Assembly (NCBI RefSeq): GCF_020921035.1
Contig: NC_063151.1
Coordinates: 1,612,001 to 1,676,000, forward strand
Origin: Rhodamnia argentea
Lineage: Eukaryota; Streptophyta; Magnoliopsida; Myrtales; Myrtaceae
Length of the DNA: 64,000 nucleotides
Direction of reading: 5' to 3'
Part shown: in pieces, positions 35,576 through 46,082 of the stretch
Numbering within the stretch: the first letter of the stretch is position 1
Layout: each line of letters starts with the position of its first letter
Position numbers and translations under genes: made by a program
The notes under the pieces: model-generated
Told to the model about the DNA's origin: nothing
The model's input: only the letters and a program-made list of their open reading frames with translations
Databases searched by the model: none

Positions 35576-36079
35576 AGGACCACATCCAACTGCTTCTAAA
35601 AACTTAAGCGATAGAAGAAAGCATAATTTAATATTTATATATTCCAACACTCCCCCTCAACTATTTATATATTTATATAGAAGCACTTTTTGCCTTGTAC
35701 TAAGCGTGGAAATATTCATTGGGGAGGCAAATAAAGGCCTGAAAAGATTTGAACTCAAGACCTCCCGCTCTGATACCATGTGAAGAAGTGTAATCGGATG
35801 ATTATTATTAAACTTCAAAATGGGTATATATATGCAAGAGCTATAGAGATTTTCTTCTAATTGATGGAGAGATTTTCTCCACTGATACATCTAATCACTC
35901 CACTAAAGCTAATTGATCTCCTAATTGATGGAGAGATTTTCTCCACTAATCGATCTATTCCCGTAATAAAATATATACAAAGATGTGATACAATCAATAT
36001 TTCATGGTATCATAGCCAATTGCTCTAAAGGTTTAAGCCGATAGAAGAAGGCATGGTTTAATATTTATATATTCCAACA
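35575..36079 (-). mobile_element. Miniature LTR retroelement (TRIM-like) with PBS and PPT
   Basis: Read on the minus strand, a 301-bp LTR (36079-35779) begins TGTTGGAATATATAAATATT and ends CTTCTTCACA. It is followed directly by TGGTATCAGAGC (35778-35767), the classical initiator-tRNA-Met primer-binding site of Copia-type elements. The internal part is only 129 bp (35778-35650) and ends in the polypurine tract GTTGAGGGGGAG. The second LTR then restarts TGTTGGAATATATAAATATT at 35649. It matches LTR 1 for about 70 bp and then diverges or is truncated near 35575. With no coding capacity, the structure is that of a TRIM. Confidence 0.75.
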
Positions 36080-37320
36080 AAAAACTTCGGTGGTCGATCA
36101 CTAATGATAAGCACACGTCGAGATTTCTCACTCCATTTACAAGAGCTTGTGGTGCACATCTAAATTCGACGTCTTCATCACCATGGTCGTGCAAAGATAC
36201 CAATAGAACACAAATCTAATACGAACTCTCAAATCTATATTCATAGCTAGTTTGGGAGAGTGAAATCTTCAAATCTTGACTTAAATTTAAATCGGGAAAC
36301 AAAAGCGGCTTAATCTCGAAGAGATTGTGGAGCCACGTCTCGAATATCCTCATCAACGATTATCGACTGGACAAATCGCCGAACTGATATTTACATTCAC
36401 TCAAGATCAATTGCGGAAATTTATTTACGCAAGCAAAATGAAAGTTTGAGAGAGAGAGAGAGAGAGTAGAAAGACAACAAAGGAAAGAGAGGAGGAATAG
36501 AGAGAGAGGAAGGTCCCTCTCTCTCCCTCAAAGACCAAACTTGAGGGGCGGCTCTTTCTCGAAGAAAGGAAGAAGGGGAGAAACCCTAGCGGAGAGAGAA
36601 AAAAAGGGGGAAAAAGCTGCGTCGAATGTGATTGAACATGCGAATTCTTATGTCTTTGTTGAGCCATACTGTTGGAACAAGGTGAATTTGGATGTACCAA
36701 GACGTCTAGGGTTTGTATCAAGACAATCATGCTATCGGAGCAAGGTGAATTTGGATGTGTCAGGGCCGTCTAGGGTTACAATCAAAGACAATCATTTAGA
36801 GCACTAAAGAGAAAGGACGGGGTCGCTAACGACGAGACATCGCACTTAGAATCTTAATGACCAATAAAGCATGACAAAGAAGCGATAACCACGAGATTGT
36901 TCCTCCAACTTTACGTGGGATTATTGCGGGTTGTCAGCTGGAATTGGACCCTACCACTCATAAATTCTGTGCACAAACAGTTGAGATCGAGGCTGCTTTC
37001 GACCATAATTATTCCCCAAGTTGTTGACAACAGTAAAGTGAACAGCCATGCATGAAGCAAATGCGCGCAAAGACGGCCTTCCTGATGATGTTTGGATTCA
37101 TACGACGAACCTTCGTAATGAAGAGTTCTGGTTCGAATGGGTAGATAATTCGGAGGTCGTGTCAAACAGTTAATGGGCGAAAGCAACGTCGGGATTGGAC
37201 CATTTCGGGTGGGGTGGGAAGCGAGACGTTTCCTTCTCACATGGGCAAACGAAGATGATGTTACGGGTAATGACTGCTGACAAGGGGCGTCCTTGGAGAT
37301 CCGCTCGGTTGCTTGAGGGA
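36080..37320. other. Intergenic DNA with GA tract and a direct repeat
   Basis: It contains (GA)n around 36448-36466, a purine-rich block to 36620 and a 60-bp direct repeat at 36673-36795. An open frame across it is low-complexity at its start and lacks family features. No gene is called. Confidence 0.5.
36673..36795. repeat. Direct repeat of about 60 bp, two copies
   Basis: Copies at 36673-36730 and 36734-36795 share AAGGTGAATTTGGATGT, CGTCTAGGGTT and AGACAATCAT. Confidence 0.75.
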
Positions 37321-37992
37321 GGAAAATTACCCCAAAAAAAAAACATAAATTTATTATAATTATGTTAATTCGGCATTAAATATTTTAAGTTGACTAATTT
37401 AACCATAAATCTTTTGGCAATTTATCGATTCAGTTCATCCGATAAATTTTGATAAGAAATCATTGACGTTAACTCTGTCGATGCGTTGGTGTTGACGTGG
37501 ATGTGGACAATTTTTGTAGTTATTTTAAAGTTGTTATGAATTTTCTCTTCCTCTTTTTTCATTGTGGCCGGCAAGATCGAACTTCGTGGCCTTCGACCTC
37601 GCGACCTCCGGCGAGGATTAGACCCTCGCTAGTGGCTGGGCAAGGCATGACCTTGTCGGATTTGGCAAGGCTTGACCATCGCGAGTCCCAGCCGCCGGCG
37701 ACCCAACAACGACAAGGTTGAGCCTCGCTAGCCTACCCTTAGCGAGGCCAACCTTTCCGGCCACAATGAAAAAACATAAAATAAAAAGGAAAAAAGAGAG
37801 AATAATAATGATGATAATAAAAAAATCCATAAATTTTTGAAAAATTACACAAATTATCCATGTCAGTAATTTCCAGTTAAAATTGATCGGATGAACTTGA
37901 ATTGATAAATTATCAAAAGGTTTACGATTAAATTGGCCACACTAAAAGATTTATGGTCGAATTAGCACAATTATAATAAGTTTAGGACACAC
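37321..37992. mobile_element. Long-TIR foldback element with GC-rich core, about 670 bp
   Basis: The left arm is GGAAAATTACCCC.., 'AATTCGGCATTAAATATTTT', 'GATAAGAAATCATTGACG'. The right arm reads as its reverse complement: 'AGTAATTTCCAGTTAAAATTG' through 'TTATAATAAGTTTAGG'. The core is GC-rich and is itself bounded by a second inverted repeat, CATTGTGGCCGG (37560-37571) and CCGGCCACAATG (37757-37768). No transposase. It is probably a non-autonomous Mutator-like element. Confidence 0.7.
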
Positions 37993-39800
37993 AAAATTTT
38001 CAGTACATTTGAGACCACACAACCACAATGGTGGTCACACGCACAAGGTAACACAACCATCATATAGCCTTGGTTGCCAAACGTCGGTTGCCCTATCTGA
38101 GTCATAATAATTGGTTTCATGTCATGTCGAAATAAGTGCGTAATACGACTATAGTTAACCCGAACACGACAAGTCTAAAAACCATATCGAACTGCCTCGA
38201 TACGAGTTTGACAACATATTGAAATATCTCTATAGCCTTGTCTTTGCCCTTGCACGGTTGAATTTTCGGAAACGCTCTCGAAGGTGAAGCTCTCACCTAT
38301 CATCTTGTCCACACAGTTTGACCGGTCCTTTTTGCAAGTAATCTCTTTCACAAATTGGCTTGAGAACTTTCGGATTGGTAAATCGAACATTACTTTCCCA
38401 AAATCTACGAAGTACCAGTGGCCGTTGCTCACTTAACGTGTCTACAGTCCGCGATTGGACTCGGACAGTATTGTTGGCTAATAATTGAACGAAGATAGGC
38501 ACAAATCGATCATCAATCAGTGATAAGATCACTGGTGGAATCCACGGACCCATCAAATGCACACATTTTAATGGCGAGAAGCCACGATCCTAAGTCCCAT
38601 AGGCGTTGAATTTTAGGACATACCCTCGTCGTATAATATATTATCTCTGATCCTTCCTCATCTCCCACATTGTCACGACGTACCGACAAGCACCAAGTTC
38701 GACTAGACACGACCACAGCTTCAATTGATCTTTCTGCAATAATTGAGGAACCTTGGACGGTGAAATCTGTTAAAGGGTTTCGAGGCATGGTGATGCTGTC
38801 ATTGTCAGGATTAAACGCAGAAATATAACGAAACAAAGAATAAGAGTGAGAAAAGGAAATTGAGACATAATTTTTATCATAATTCATCCTTAAACTAAGG
38901 CTATATGTAACATATCATTCCATTATAATTAACATATGCACTTCTCTGTTATAATTTTTCAATTACAAAAGAAGAGATTATATATAAAAATAATTATTTA
39001 TGAGCTCAAACTCAGATTATTAATAAAGTACAGGCTCAAATTATAAAAATCTTATGAGGTCCAAAGAGCAAGAGGCACTATCCTCTCCTCCCGGACCTCT
39101 ACTTGCTCGCTAAAAAGTAAGATTTCATACTTTTTTTTTTTTTTTATTGATGGGAATATGAATTATACTCTAATTATCATTATCGATTCCTACGAGGATT
39201 TCGACATCAGTCCACGCAGATTTTGCATTATCAACGTCATCTACTGAGTGATGGCCACAAATCACGTCGTGAGTTGATTGATGGTGAAATTTTCAAACCG
39301 CTAAAAGTGAGACACTTGTGTAGCGATAAATGGGGGTCGTACTTCTTGGCTTATTTGGTGAAAATCTCGTCTGAATTTCAGTCCTTCAGGCTTCAGCTAT
39401 GGTGTGTAAAACCTCTGTGCGTTTCGCCCCCCCAACCCCCAAAAAAAAAAAATATCGTTGTGCGTGAAAGCTTAATTTCATCGTTAGCCGTTCTTCTGGA
39501 TGACTATGAATATTATTGTCGTCGTTAATGTTTTGGCCGTCGCGTGAACGCCACTTTTGTTCTGAACATGAAGTGTATGATGTACCAAAACCAATCCATG
39601 ATTCGGCGAAACCCCCTGCTCAAAAAGAGAGAAGAGAAGTGAAGTAGGGGTTACGAGGTTACGGTCCAAATCTCATTCGATCATACCGGGATCGAACATG
39701 AGCTCACTAGGTTCTGAAGCGAGGGACCTGTTCCTGGATCCTTGGAGTCAGGCCGAAAGGCTTGGACAACCATGTCGTCGGAAAGGAAAAACCTCATTGA
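37993..39800. other. Intergenic DNA with unassigned minus-strand open frames
   Basis: Minus-strand open frames at 38887-38513 and 38562-38175 overlap and would need a frameshift or intron to join. Their translations show no domain I recognise. They may be retroelement debris. Poly-T and poly-A tracts occur at 39130 and 39440. Nothing else is seen. Confidence 0.4.
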
Positions 39801-39932
39801 ACTCCATGAGGTTGGCCTAGTAGTTAACGAATATACGGCACATGGCACAGGTTCGAATCTCCACCCGACCAAGAGCACATGCTCTAGCACTAGGTAAAAA
39901 TTGGTGGTGTCGACCAAAAAAAAAAAAAAAAA
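39801..39932 (+). mobile_element. tRNA-derived SINE with poly(A) tail
   Basis: An internal RNA polymerase III promoter is visible: an A-box-like TGGCCTAGTAG (39813-39823) and a B box GGTTCGAATCTCC starting at 39850, at tRNA-like spacing. A tRNA-unrelated body follows, ending GGTGGTGTCGACC, then an uninterrupted A tract (39914-39932). The total of about 130 bp is typical of plant SINEs. No clear target-site duplication was found, so the left edge is approximate. Confidence 0.75.
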
Positions 39933-42900
39933 TTTCGGGGGTTAGGGAATGAGTATTCATTCCTTAAAGGGCCTTTCCTCCGGGAAAGGCTACTTCATAC
40001 TTTTAAAACCACCTTAGGCCCAATATGGATAGACTCGTACGCCAGGAAAGTAATAAAACTCCTGCTCTACTTGACGCTTTCATTAGCAAAAACTTTAAAA
40101 TCTGTAATTGGCAACAGTCGCTTGATGTTATCTTTGCATTCTATTGCCTTTCACCTTTCACAACATATTGAAATCTTTAAGCTCTAAAATAATTGGGAAA
40201 GAACATTTTTAATGGTGATAACGTATTCGCGATTGAAACCCTTCAAAACATTCAAAAGGTGAATGTCTCTCAGAAGGATCTTACCTAAGTGAACTGATCT
40301 TATTCACATCGAGTCACTTTCACATGTTAGACTTAAAAACCTTTTGAGTCGGATAACCTAATGATAACGATACATATGAAACGCTTTCTCCGCTGTTAAG
40401 GGGTGTACAAGATAGCCCGCTAGCCTGCGAACTTACTCCAGCCCGGAGCACCTTTTCCGAGCTAAGATAGCGCCGGGCTGAGCGATTGGGCCAAAACTTT
40501 TTAAAAGTTTGGGCTAGTTCAGGCCGGTGCCGGCTATAGGGCTTCAGATGCTGAAGCTTAAAGAGGCCCAAACCCGCCCGAAACTTAAAAAAAAATCAAT
40601 GAATGACGGCATAAATATGTAATATGTTTATGACCTTTTTTTTATATTTTCCCAGTTGAAGTGACGTAGCGTATCATCCATGATAGAGTGTTCTTCCTAG
40701 GCTGTTAGATTTCATGAAGAAGATTACACATTAAACAAAATAGTTCTCCTTACGTTCAGATGAATGTTTTAATTAAACTCCTAACCCTATGTTTGGAAGG
40801 ATTCTGGGATGGGTTAGTAAAATAAATGTAAAGGAAGAAAAGGTGACTAAAAAGACTTTCTTAGAAGTTTGGAAAGGGTATAAAAATGGACGTAAAGTGA
40901 AAGACTTTGACTCTGTAATCTGAAAACAAAAAGAAATCTCAATGACCCAAAAAAAAAAAAAAAACCTAGGGGGGTAAAGACATGTTTGTGCTTCTTACTC
41001 TTACTAGTATGTTGGAATAAAGACAGACGTAGAGGGGTAGCTTGGGAATTTTGAAAAGGTAAAGGTGAATCGGGAAAATGAAATATTTTTCTATACACAA
41101 TTTCTCCATATTTTCTTCCCATGTTGGAGAGGACGCATACGGTGGGACCATCCAAAAGATTTAACTTGGCGATGATTCTCCAACGAACCACGCATCGATC
41201 TCAAATTGATCGCACACCTCACTTGCTCCAACACTTTAAGCAATTGAATGTTCAAGTCTAGTTTTAATAAGTCGACCTCGAATAGTTTAATCGATCGCTC
41301 GATCGATCGAAGCGGATACCAAACATGAATATAATAAAAGACAAGATCGTGGAATGTTTCTGGATGATGTCTCCGTGCGAGCGCCAGCCAGGATTCTTTT
41401 GTCGCGGTTTATCCATGAATACACGACAGCCGATGTGGTCTCTTCCAATTGGCCAAAAACAAGATTTGGGGGGGGAGGGACGGACTTTACTGCGGATATT
41501 ATGGTACGACAAACGAGATACAAACAGCAGCTAAGAAGGGATTGCCCCCAAACCCAACAGAAGAGAAAGTCAAAATCTCACACGACCAGATTTCGCATAG
41601 AAGTTACGATGGGTCTATCTATAGTTTAGTTGGCGTTGTCACGAAATTAGGAGGGGGGTCACTAACATCAAAAGATGAGCAAAGGGGGGGAATTACTAAT
41701 AAAACAGAGCTTCAGTCAACAGACCACAGAAAAAGCAGATCACATCATTTCAGCCGTATATGGCAAGTCAAATAGCCAATCGAGAAAAAAAACTTAAAAC
41801 AGTTGAAAGAAATCAAATGTGCGAGTCATGAGAGTGACACGGTACTTTAATAAGGAACATGGCTAGAAAATGAACTTCGATATGACGGGTTACTACAGGA
41901 GAGCGGTCACTCAAGGTTCACAGAATGCAGCTAGTGCCTCGTGCAAATTTAAATATCATGTGCCTAACGCCTGCTATCCAACTTATTGCTCTCCAACCAA
42001 AAAGAGAAGCAAAAGTATTCGCGGTGAGTCAATGATTGAACAATTTTTTAGCTACGTCACAAAGTTGAACTTTTCCAGAGTCTAAGGCAACCTATAGAGC
42101 TACGTTATAAGGCCACAGAGAAGCAGGGGAAACCCCAAAAAAACGTGAGAATATGTCTCTTAAAATCCTCCAAGATCTCGAACACAGCTTCAGGAACAAG
42201 GGAAAAAGAAGTGTGACAGGCACTCACAAACTCATGGAAGCAAATTCAAGATGCGATTCAATTTCACCAAAAGGAATGTTAACTGGCACAACGCCGATGG
42301 GTATTCTTTCACGTAACTCCAGGCATGCACGTAGTTCCAAAGTCAAAGTTCAAAAAGATGCAAAAGCAAGCAAAACAGGACAAATGTGGCAGAAGACACC
42401 ACCTAATAAGGCAGAAAAATCGTGAAGTGTAGTTAAAGGAAATGTAGAATGCGTTCCTGCAGATAAGGAGAAATGAGACACGGTTCATAGGTGGCACAAG
42501 CAAAATGTTCGGTACTTTGGGTTGCTTAGGGATAAAAATCCAACTTACAACTAGCATCTTTCTATTTTTGGACCTAGGCCAACATGATGCCGCAGAAGTA
42601 TTTCGTATGACCAATTGCACAAACAAAACAATAGGTCATTCGAAAAGAATCCAGAAGGACGAACCTTTTCATTTTTCAGGTAACGTGAAATCATATTCTC
42701 TTCATCATTTGGAGAATTCAGAACACGGAAAAGCTGTAAGCAGAAAGTAGATGCATACAGTTTCCCCAGCATAGAAACCCTTTTTAAGGACCGTTTTAAC
42801 GAGACTCCATATCTATGTACATACCCATATACATGCTTATGTGCCACATGCGCAGCTTCTTAAACACAATCGTGGACGTCAATCTAGACAAACAATTGAT

Positions 42901-43718
42901 AATATTAACAGAAGGAGAACCTCAAACTGTGGCTGCCGATCTATATAACTCCCAGCAAATCCAGTTTCCCTGCAGTCAAAGGACACGAACAATGTAATCC
43001 CAATCACTCTTTAACCTGAGGAAATTCAAACAACAAATTGAAAAAGAAAAGCTTATGCCAATGCTGTAAATTCTTCAGCATGACGAGACTGTTTTGACAA
43101 AAACAAGACCACCAAAGGATTGGTAGAGATTGATTATATGCACCAACGGAGTGAACATACCAGCATTTGCAATTTTTTTGCCTTCAAAACTAATAAAATG
43201 AGGTCGATCTCTCATGGCAGGTTGTTCAAGAGTTTTCACTAAAAAGATTCGTCATGGGAAGACCAAATGGTGCTTCCCTGATACTGCAGGCAAATCCTAA
43301 ACTAGAGGATGAACAGACAGAACACAGATTTCCTAGACCACTAAGCCTTTCCATTAGATGCTTTTAGCTGTCTATTTGTAAATTCATGGTTGTTGTCATT
43401 GCTGTTGCAGCTCAACATATCAATCAAGCTCTCACTAAAGCACGACAGACAACGAAAGATCCCTATAAACATCATGAGCTTGACATTATAAGGCAATAAC
43501 ATAACTGAACAGACTTGCAAAGAATGGAAAGTTTTGAATGTTGGTAAACTTTTAGTCCATCTGAATGGACTCTTCTCCAGTCTTCTCAGAAAAGAAACAT
43601 CGACAAAGATACTAACTATACATCTCAGCTCAGACCATTAAGTTTTGTGAAAAGAATTTGTATGATCAGAGGAAAAATTTGCCATTACAAAGTGCATGCA
43701 TCAGCAACCATACCCTGT
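39933..43718. other. Gene-poor region downstream of ACBP3
   Basis: No coding gene is supported. At about 40398-40600, a GGGGTGTACAAGATAGCCCG start and GGGC/GCCC-rich body look like another hAT-type non-autonomous fragment. 41.2-43.7 kb is unique-looking, AT-rich DNA. Its last few hundred bases are presumably the 3' UTR of ACBP3. Confidence 0.4.
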
Positions 43719-45894
43719 TCACTGATTTTCATCCTTACTGGGATCAATTTGACCAGTAACAGATGCCATTGATGGTTCCCTGCAAGAAAGATGATCATAT
43801 GGGAGACAACTCGTGAACATAGTAGAATGGACCAGACATGAACATAGTAGATGATCAACTTGACCAGTATAGTCATATACTACCTTAGATTAGTGCACTT
43901 AAGCTGATCGCATGAAATAGTGCTTAAGTTACAATCCTGAGCTCCAGGCATGGCAACATCTAATTTGTTCTCATCCTGCTAAGGCCAGCACAAGTACATA
44001 GTTGATATTTGACAAAGAGTAGCAATGAAGTTTACCCTCACAAAAGAAACTTACAGTAGTTCTTGCTACTTCCCAATCTGGAATATTTTCAGCTAGAAGA
44101 GAAATGTATCGCTCCATTGCCACATCCGGGCTCATGTTCCCTAGCCTTTGCCAAGCATTCCTTGCACAACGTAAGCACTTCCCTCCATCACTCACACATA
44201 GCAGCTGTCAACCCTGTTATATACCTAGCAATCAAACTATACCGTGTAACTCGGCACAGCGCAAGCCCTAAGTTTTGTGCATGTTTGCTTTCTTGGTTTC
44301 AGTTTGAAAGGTTTCCTATGGAACGTTGAGTAACACAGTTCCTCATAATGCAGGTGCTTTTGAGGGACTTAAACTTTCTAGCCAATCAATTTTTACTTAG
44401 TATGTTTACCATCTAAGTCATCAACAATTATCTTCTTATTCAACGACGACCAGCTCCGAACTTAAGTAAGTGGCTCAAACCAGACAACTGCACGATGTGG
44501 CTGAGAGCCAGAAAACTGGAAATGCCCTCATTGTCGTCTGGTGGATTTTCACCAGTCCAAAATGGCAGGTAGAAGTACATCGATTTTGATTCGGACACCA
44601 GAAAACAAATGTTTGGATCAACAACAAGAAACTAGACAGGAGTAAACAATCATTTTATCACCTGCATTGCAAATCATAATCCTGTACCCTTGGTCAACAA
44701 AGCTTCTACTAAAACAGTTTCTTGAATTTATGTAGCTTTTCAGAAAAACAAGCACAAGAATTGCATCATCCACTCGATGAGGAAATTATCTAAATCATTA
44801 ATTACTTCTCCCTTCCGTTATTTCAAAGGCTAATTGACAACCCCTTGCGTCCTTCTTTCCTTAACATTATCGGAAGTTTCAATATTCTGATTAGATGCTT
44901 TCAACTCAATCTCTGCTTCAGAGTTCAACAGTCAAATCCTTTCTTTAGTTGTAATTGCGCCTAAAGTGTAAAACAAAGGAGAACTCGATCGTTCAATTAC
45001 GAAAGCCGCTAACAAAAACAAATAGATCACCACGCACGAAAGAAAGGAGAGAGTGCAGGAGCTATGGTACCACTTAGCACGGGCAGAGACCATGAGAGCC
45101 ATAGGCTGCGGTTCGTGGCAAGGCCCTTCGGTGGCCACTTTGTGAAGCCCATAGAGCTGCATTTTCACATCGCCGCCGACGCTCCCCACCCGATCATCCA
45201 TATTTGCAGGGTCAACATATTTCGCCGCCACTGCAAATTTCTTCTCCAACTCACTCCTCTCGATCCCCTCCCAGCCGTCGTCGTCGTCACTGTCCACCCC
45301 GAAAACCTCTGTTTCTTTATCAATTTGCTCTTGTTCATGCTCTGACTGCTCTGCTCGCGCCGTCTCCGAACATTTAGGCTCATGAGGTTGCGACTCCTCG
45401 TCTTTACCTTCAAGCAAGGGAAGGTGATCGTCTTCTTTGGCCCCGCCGGAACGACATTCGCCTTCTTTCTCTACAATCAACTCCGATGCACCGACACTCT
45501 CCTCCTCCTCCTCCTTTGACACAGCCGGCAATTCAACGGCCACGGATGATTCCGCCACCGCTTCGTCACGCTCTGCTCCAATTTCTCCGCCGCGTCGCAC
45601 TGGCTCAACAGCTTCCTCCGCGGAAACAGCCCCCTCTTCAAACCGATCGACCTTACCCGCAGTTTCCTGCACGAACTCGACTCCCTTCTCGCTCTCGGAG
45701 CCCCGAGAACTCAACCTCGCTTCTTCGAACTTCACATCTTCCGCCACGGAAACGCGATCGACGCCCTTCCCGGGCTCGCTCTCGGAATCGCGAACGTCGT
45801 CGCCAGCCATGGCCACCGAGACGAGCTTGGCGACGACGAAGGAGAAAAGGACGGCGAGAACTGCCGTCGCGAACAGCTCGTGGACCCACTCCAT
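43719..45894 (-). CDS. ACBP3: Membrane-anchored acyl-CoA-binding protein, ACBP3 type, 360 aa
   Basis: Four minus-strand exons: 45894-45071, 44160-44055, 43975-43884, 43779-43719. GT-AG introns; the first splits the Trp codon of AKW|NAWQ. The 360-aa product starts MEWVHELFATAVLAVLFSFV, an N-terminal hydrophobic segment (signal or anchor, about residues 5-28). A long acidic Glu-rich linker (about 30-195) follows, then a C-terminally placed ACB domain (about 200-312). Domain landmarks are DDDDGWEGIERSELEKKF, QLYGLHKVATEGPC, PQPMALMVSARAKW and NAWQRLGNMSPDVAMERYI. Domain order and length match Arabidopsis ACBP3, which binds long-chain acyl-CoA and phosphatidylethanolamine and affects autophagy and leaf senescence. 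ACBP1/2 are excluded because no ankyrin repeats follow. A (GA)n tract lies upstream at 46049-46081. The upstream in-frame codons before M(EWV) are not conserved, so I chose that ATG. Confidence 0.92.
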
Positions 45895-46045
45895 GATCGC
45901 GAACACACACGGAGAGAAGGAAGAGACGGAGACGATGTAAGAAAAAGGGAAGGCAAAGACGAAGCGATAAGGACTGAAAAGCTGCTGGTCACGGGACTGC
46001 GTGGGTTAGGCGGAGAGAAGAAAAGGAAACGACTGCGAAAAAGCT

Positions 46046-46048
<3 letters not shown>

Positions 46049-46081
<33 letters not shown>
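46049..46081. repeat. (GA)n microsatellite in the ACBP3 leader/promoter
   Basis: About 16 uninterrupted GA units, 155-190 bp upstream of the ACBP3 start codon; (CT)n on the coding strand. Confidence 0.95.

Positions 46082-46082
<1 letters not shown>

Noticed and set aside
37120..37150. GGTTCGAATGGG as a possible tRNA or SINE B box
   Set aside because: No A box at suitable spacing and no cloverleaf or poly(A) tail.
44932..45070. ACBP3 C-terminus reading on into YHSSCTLSFLSC...
   Set aside because: This is intron 1; a GT donor splits the Trp codon and the ACB domain continues as NAWQRLGN in the next exon.
45437..45940. Ser/Thr/Arg-rich plus-strand frames over ACBP3 exon 1
   Set aside because: They are antisense shadows of the acidic linker.
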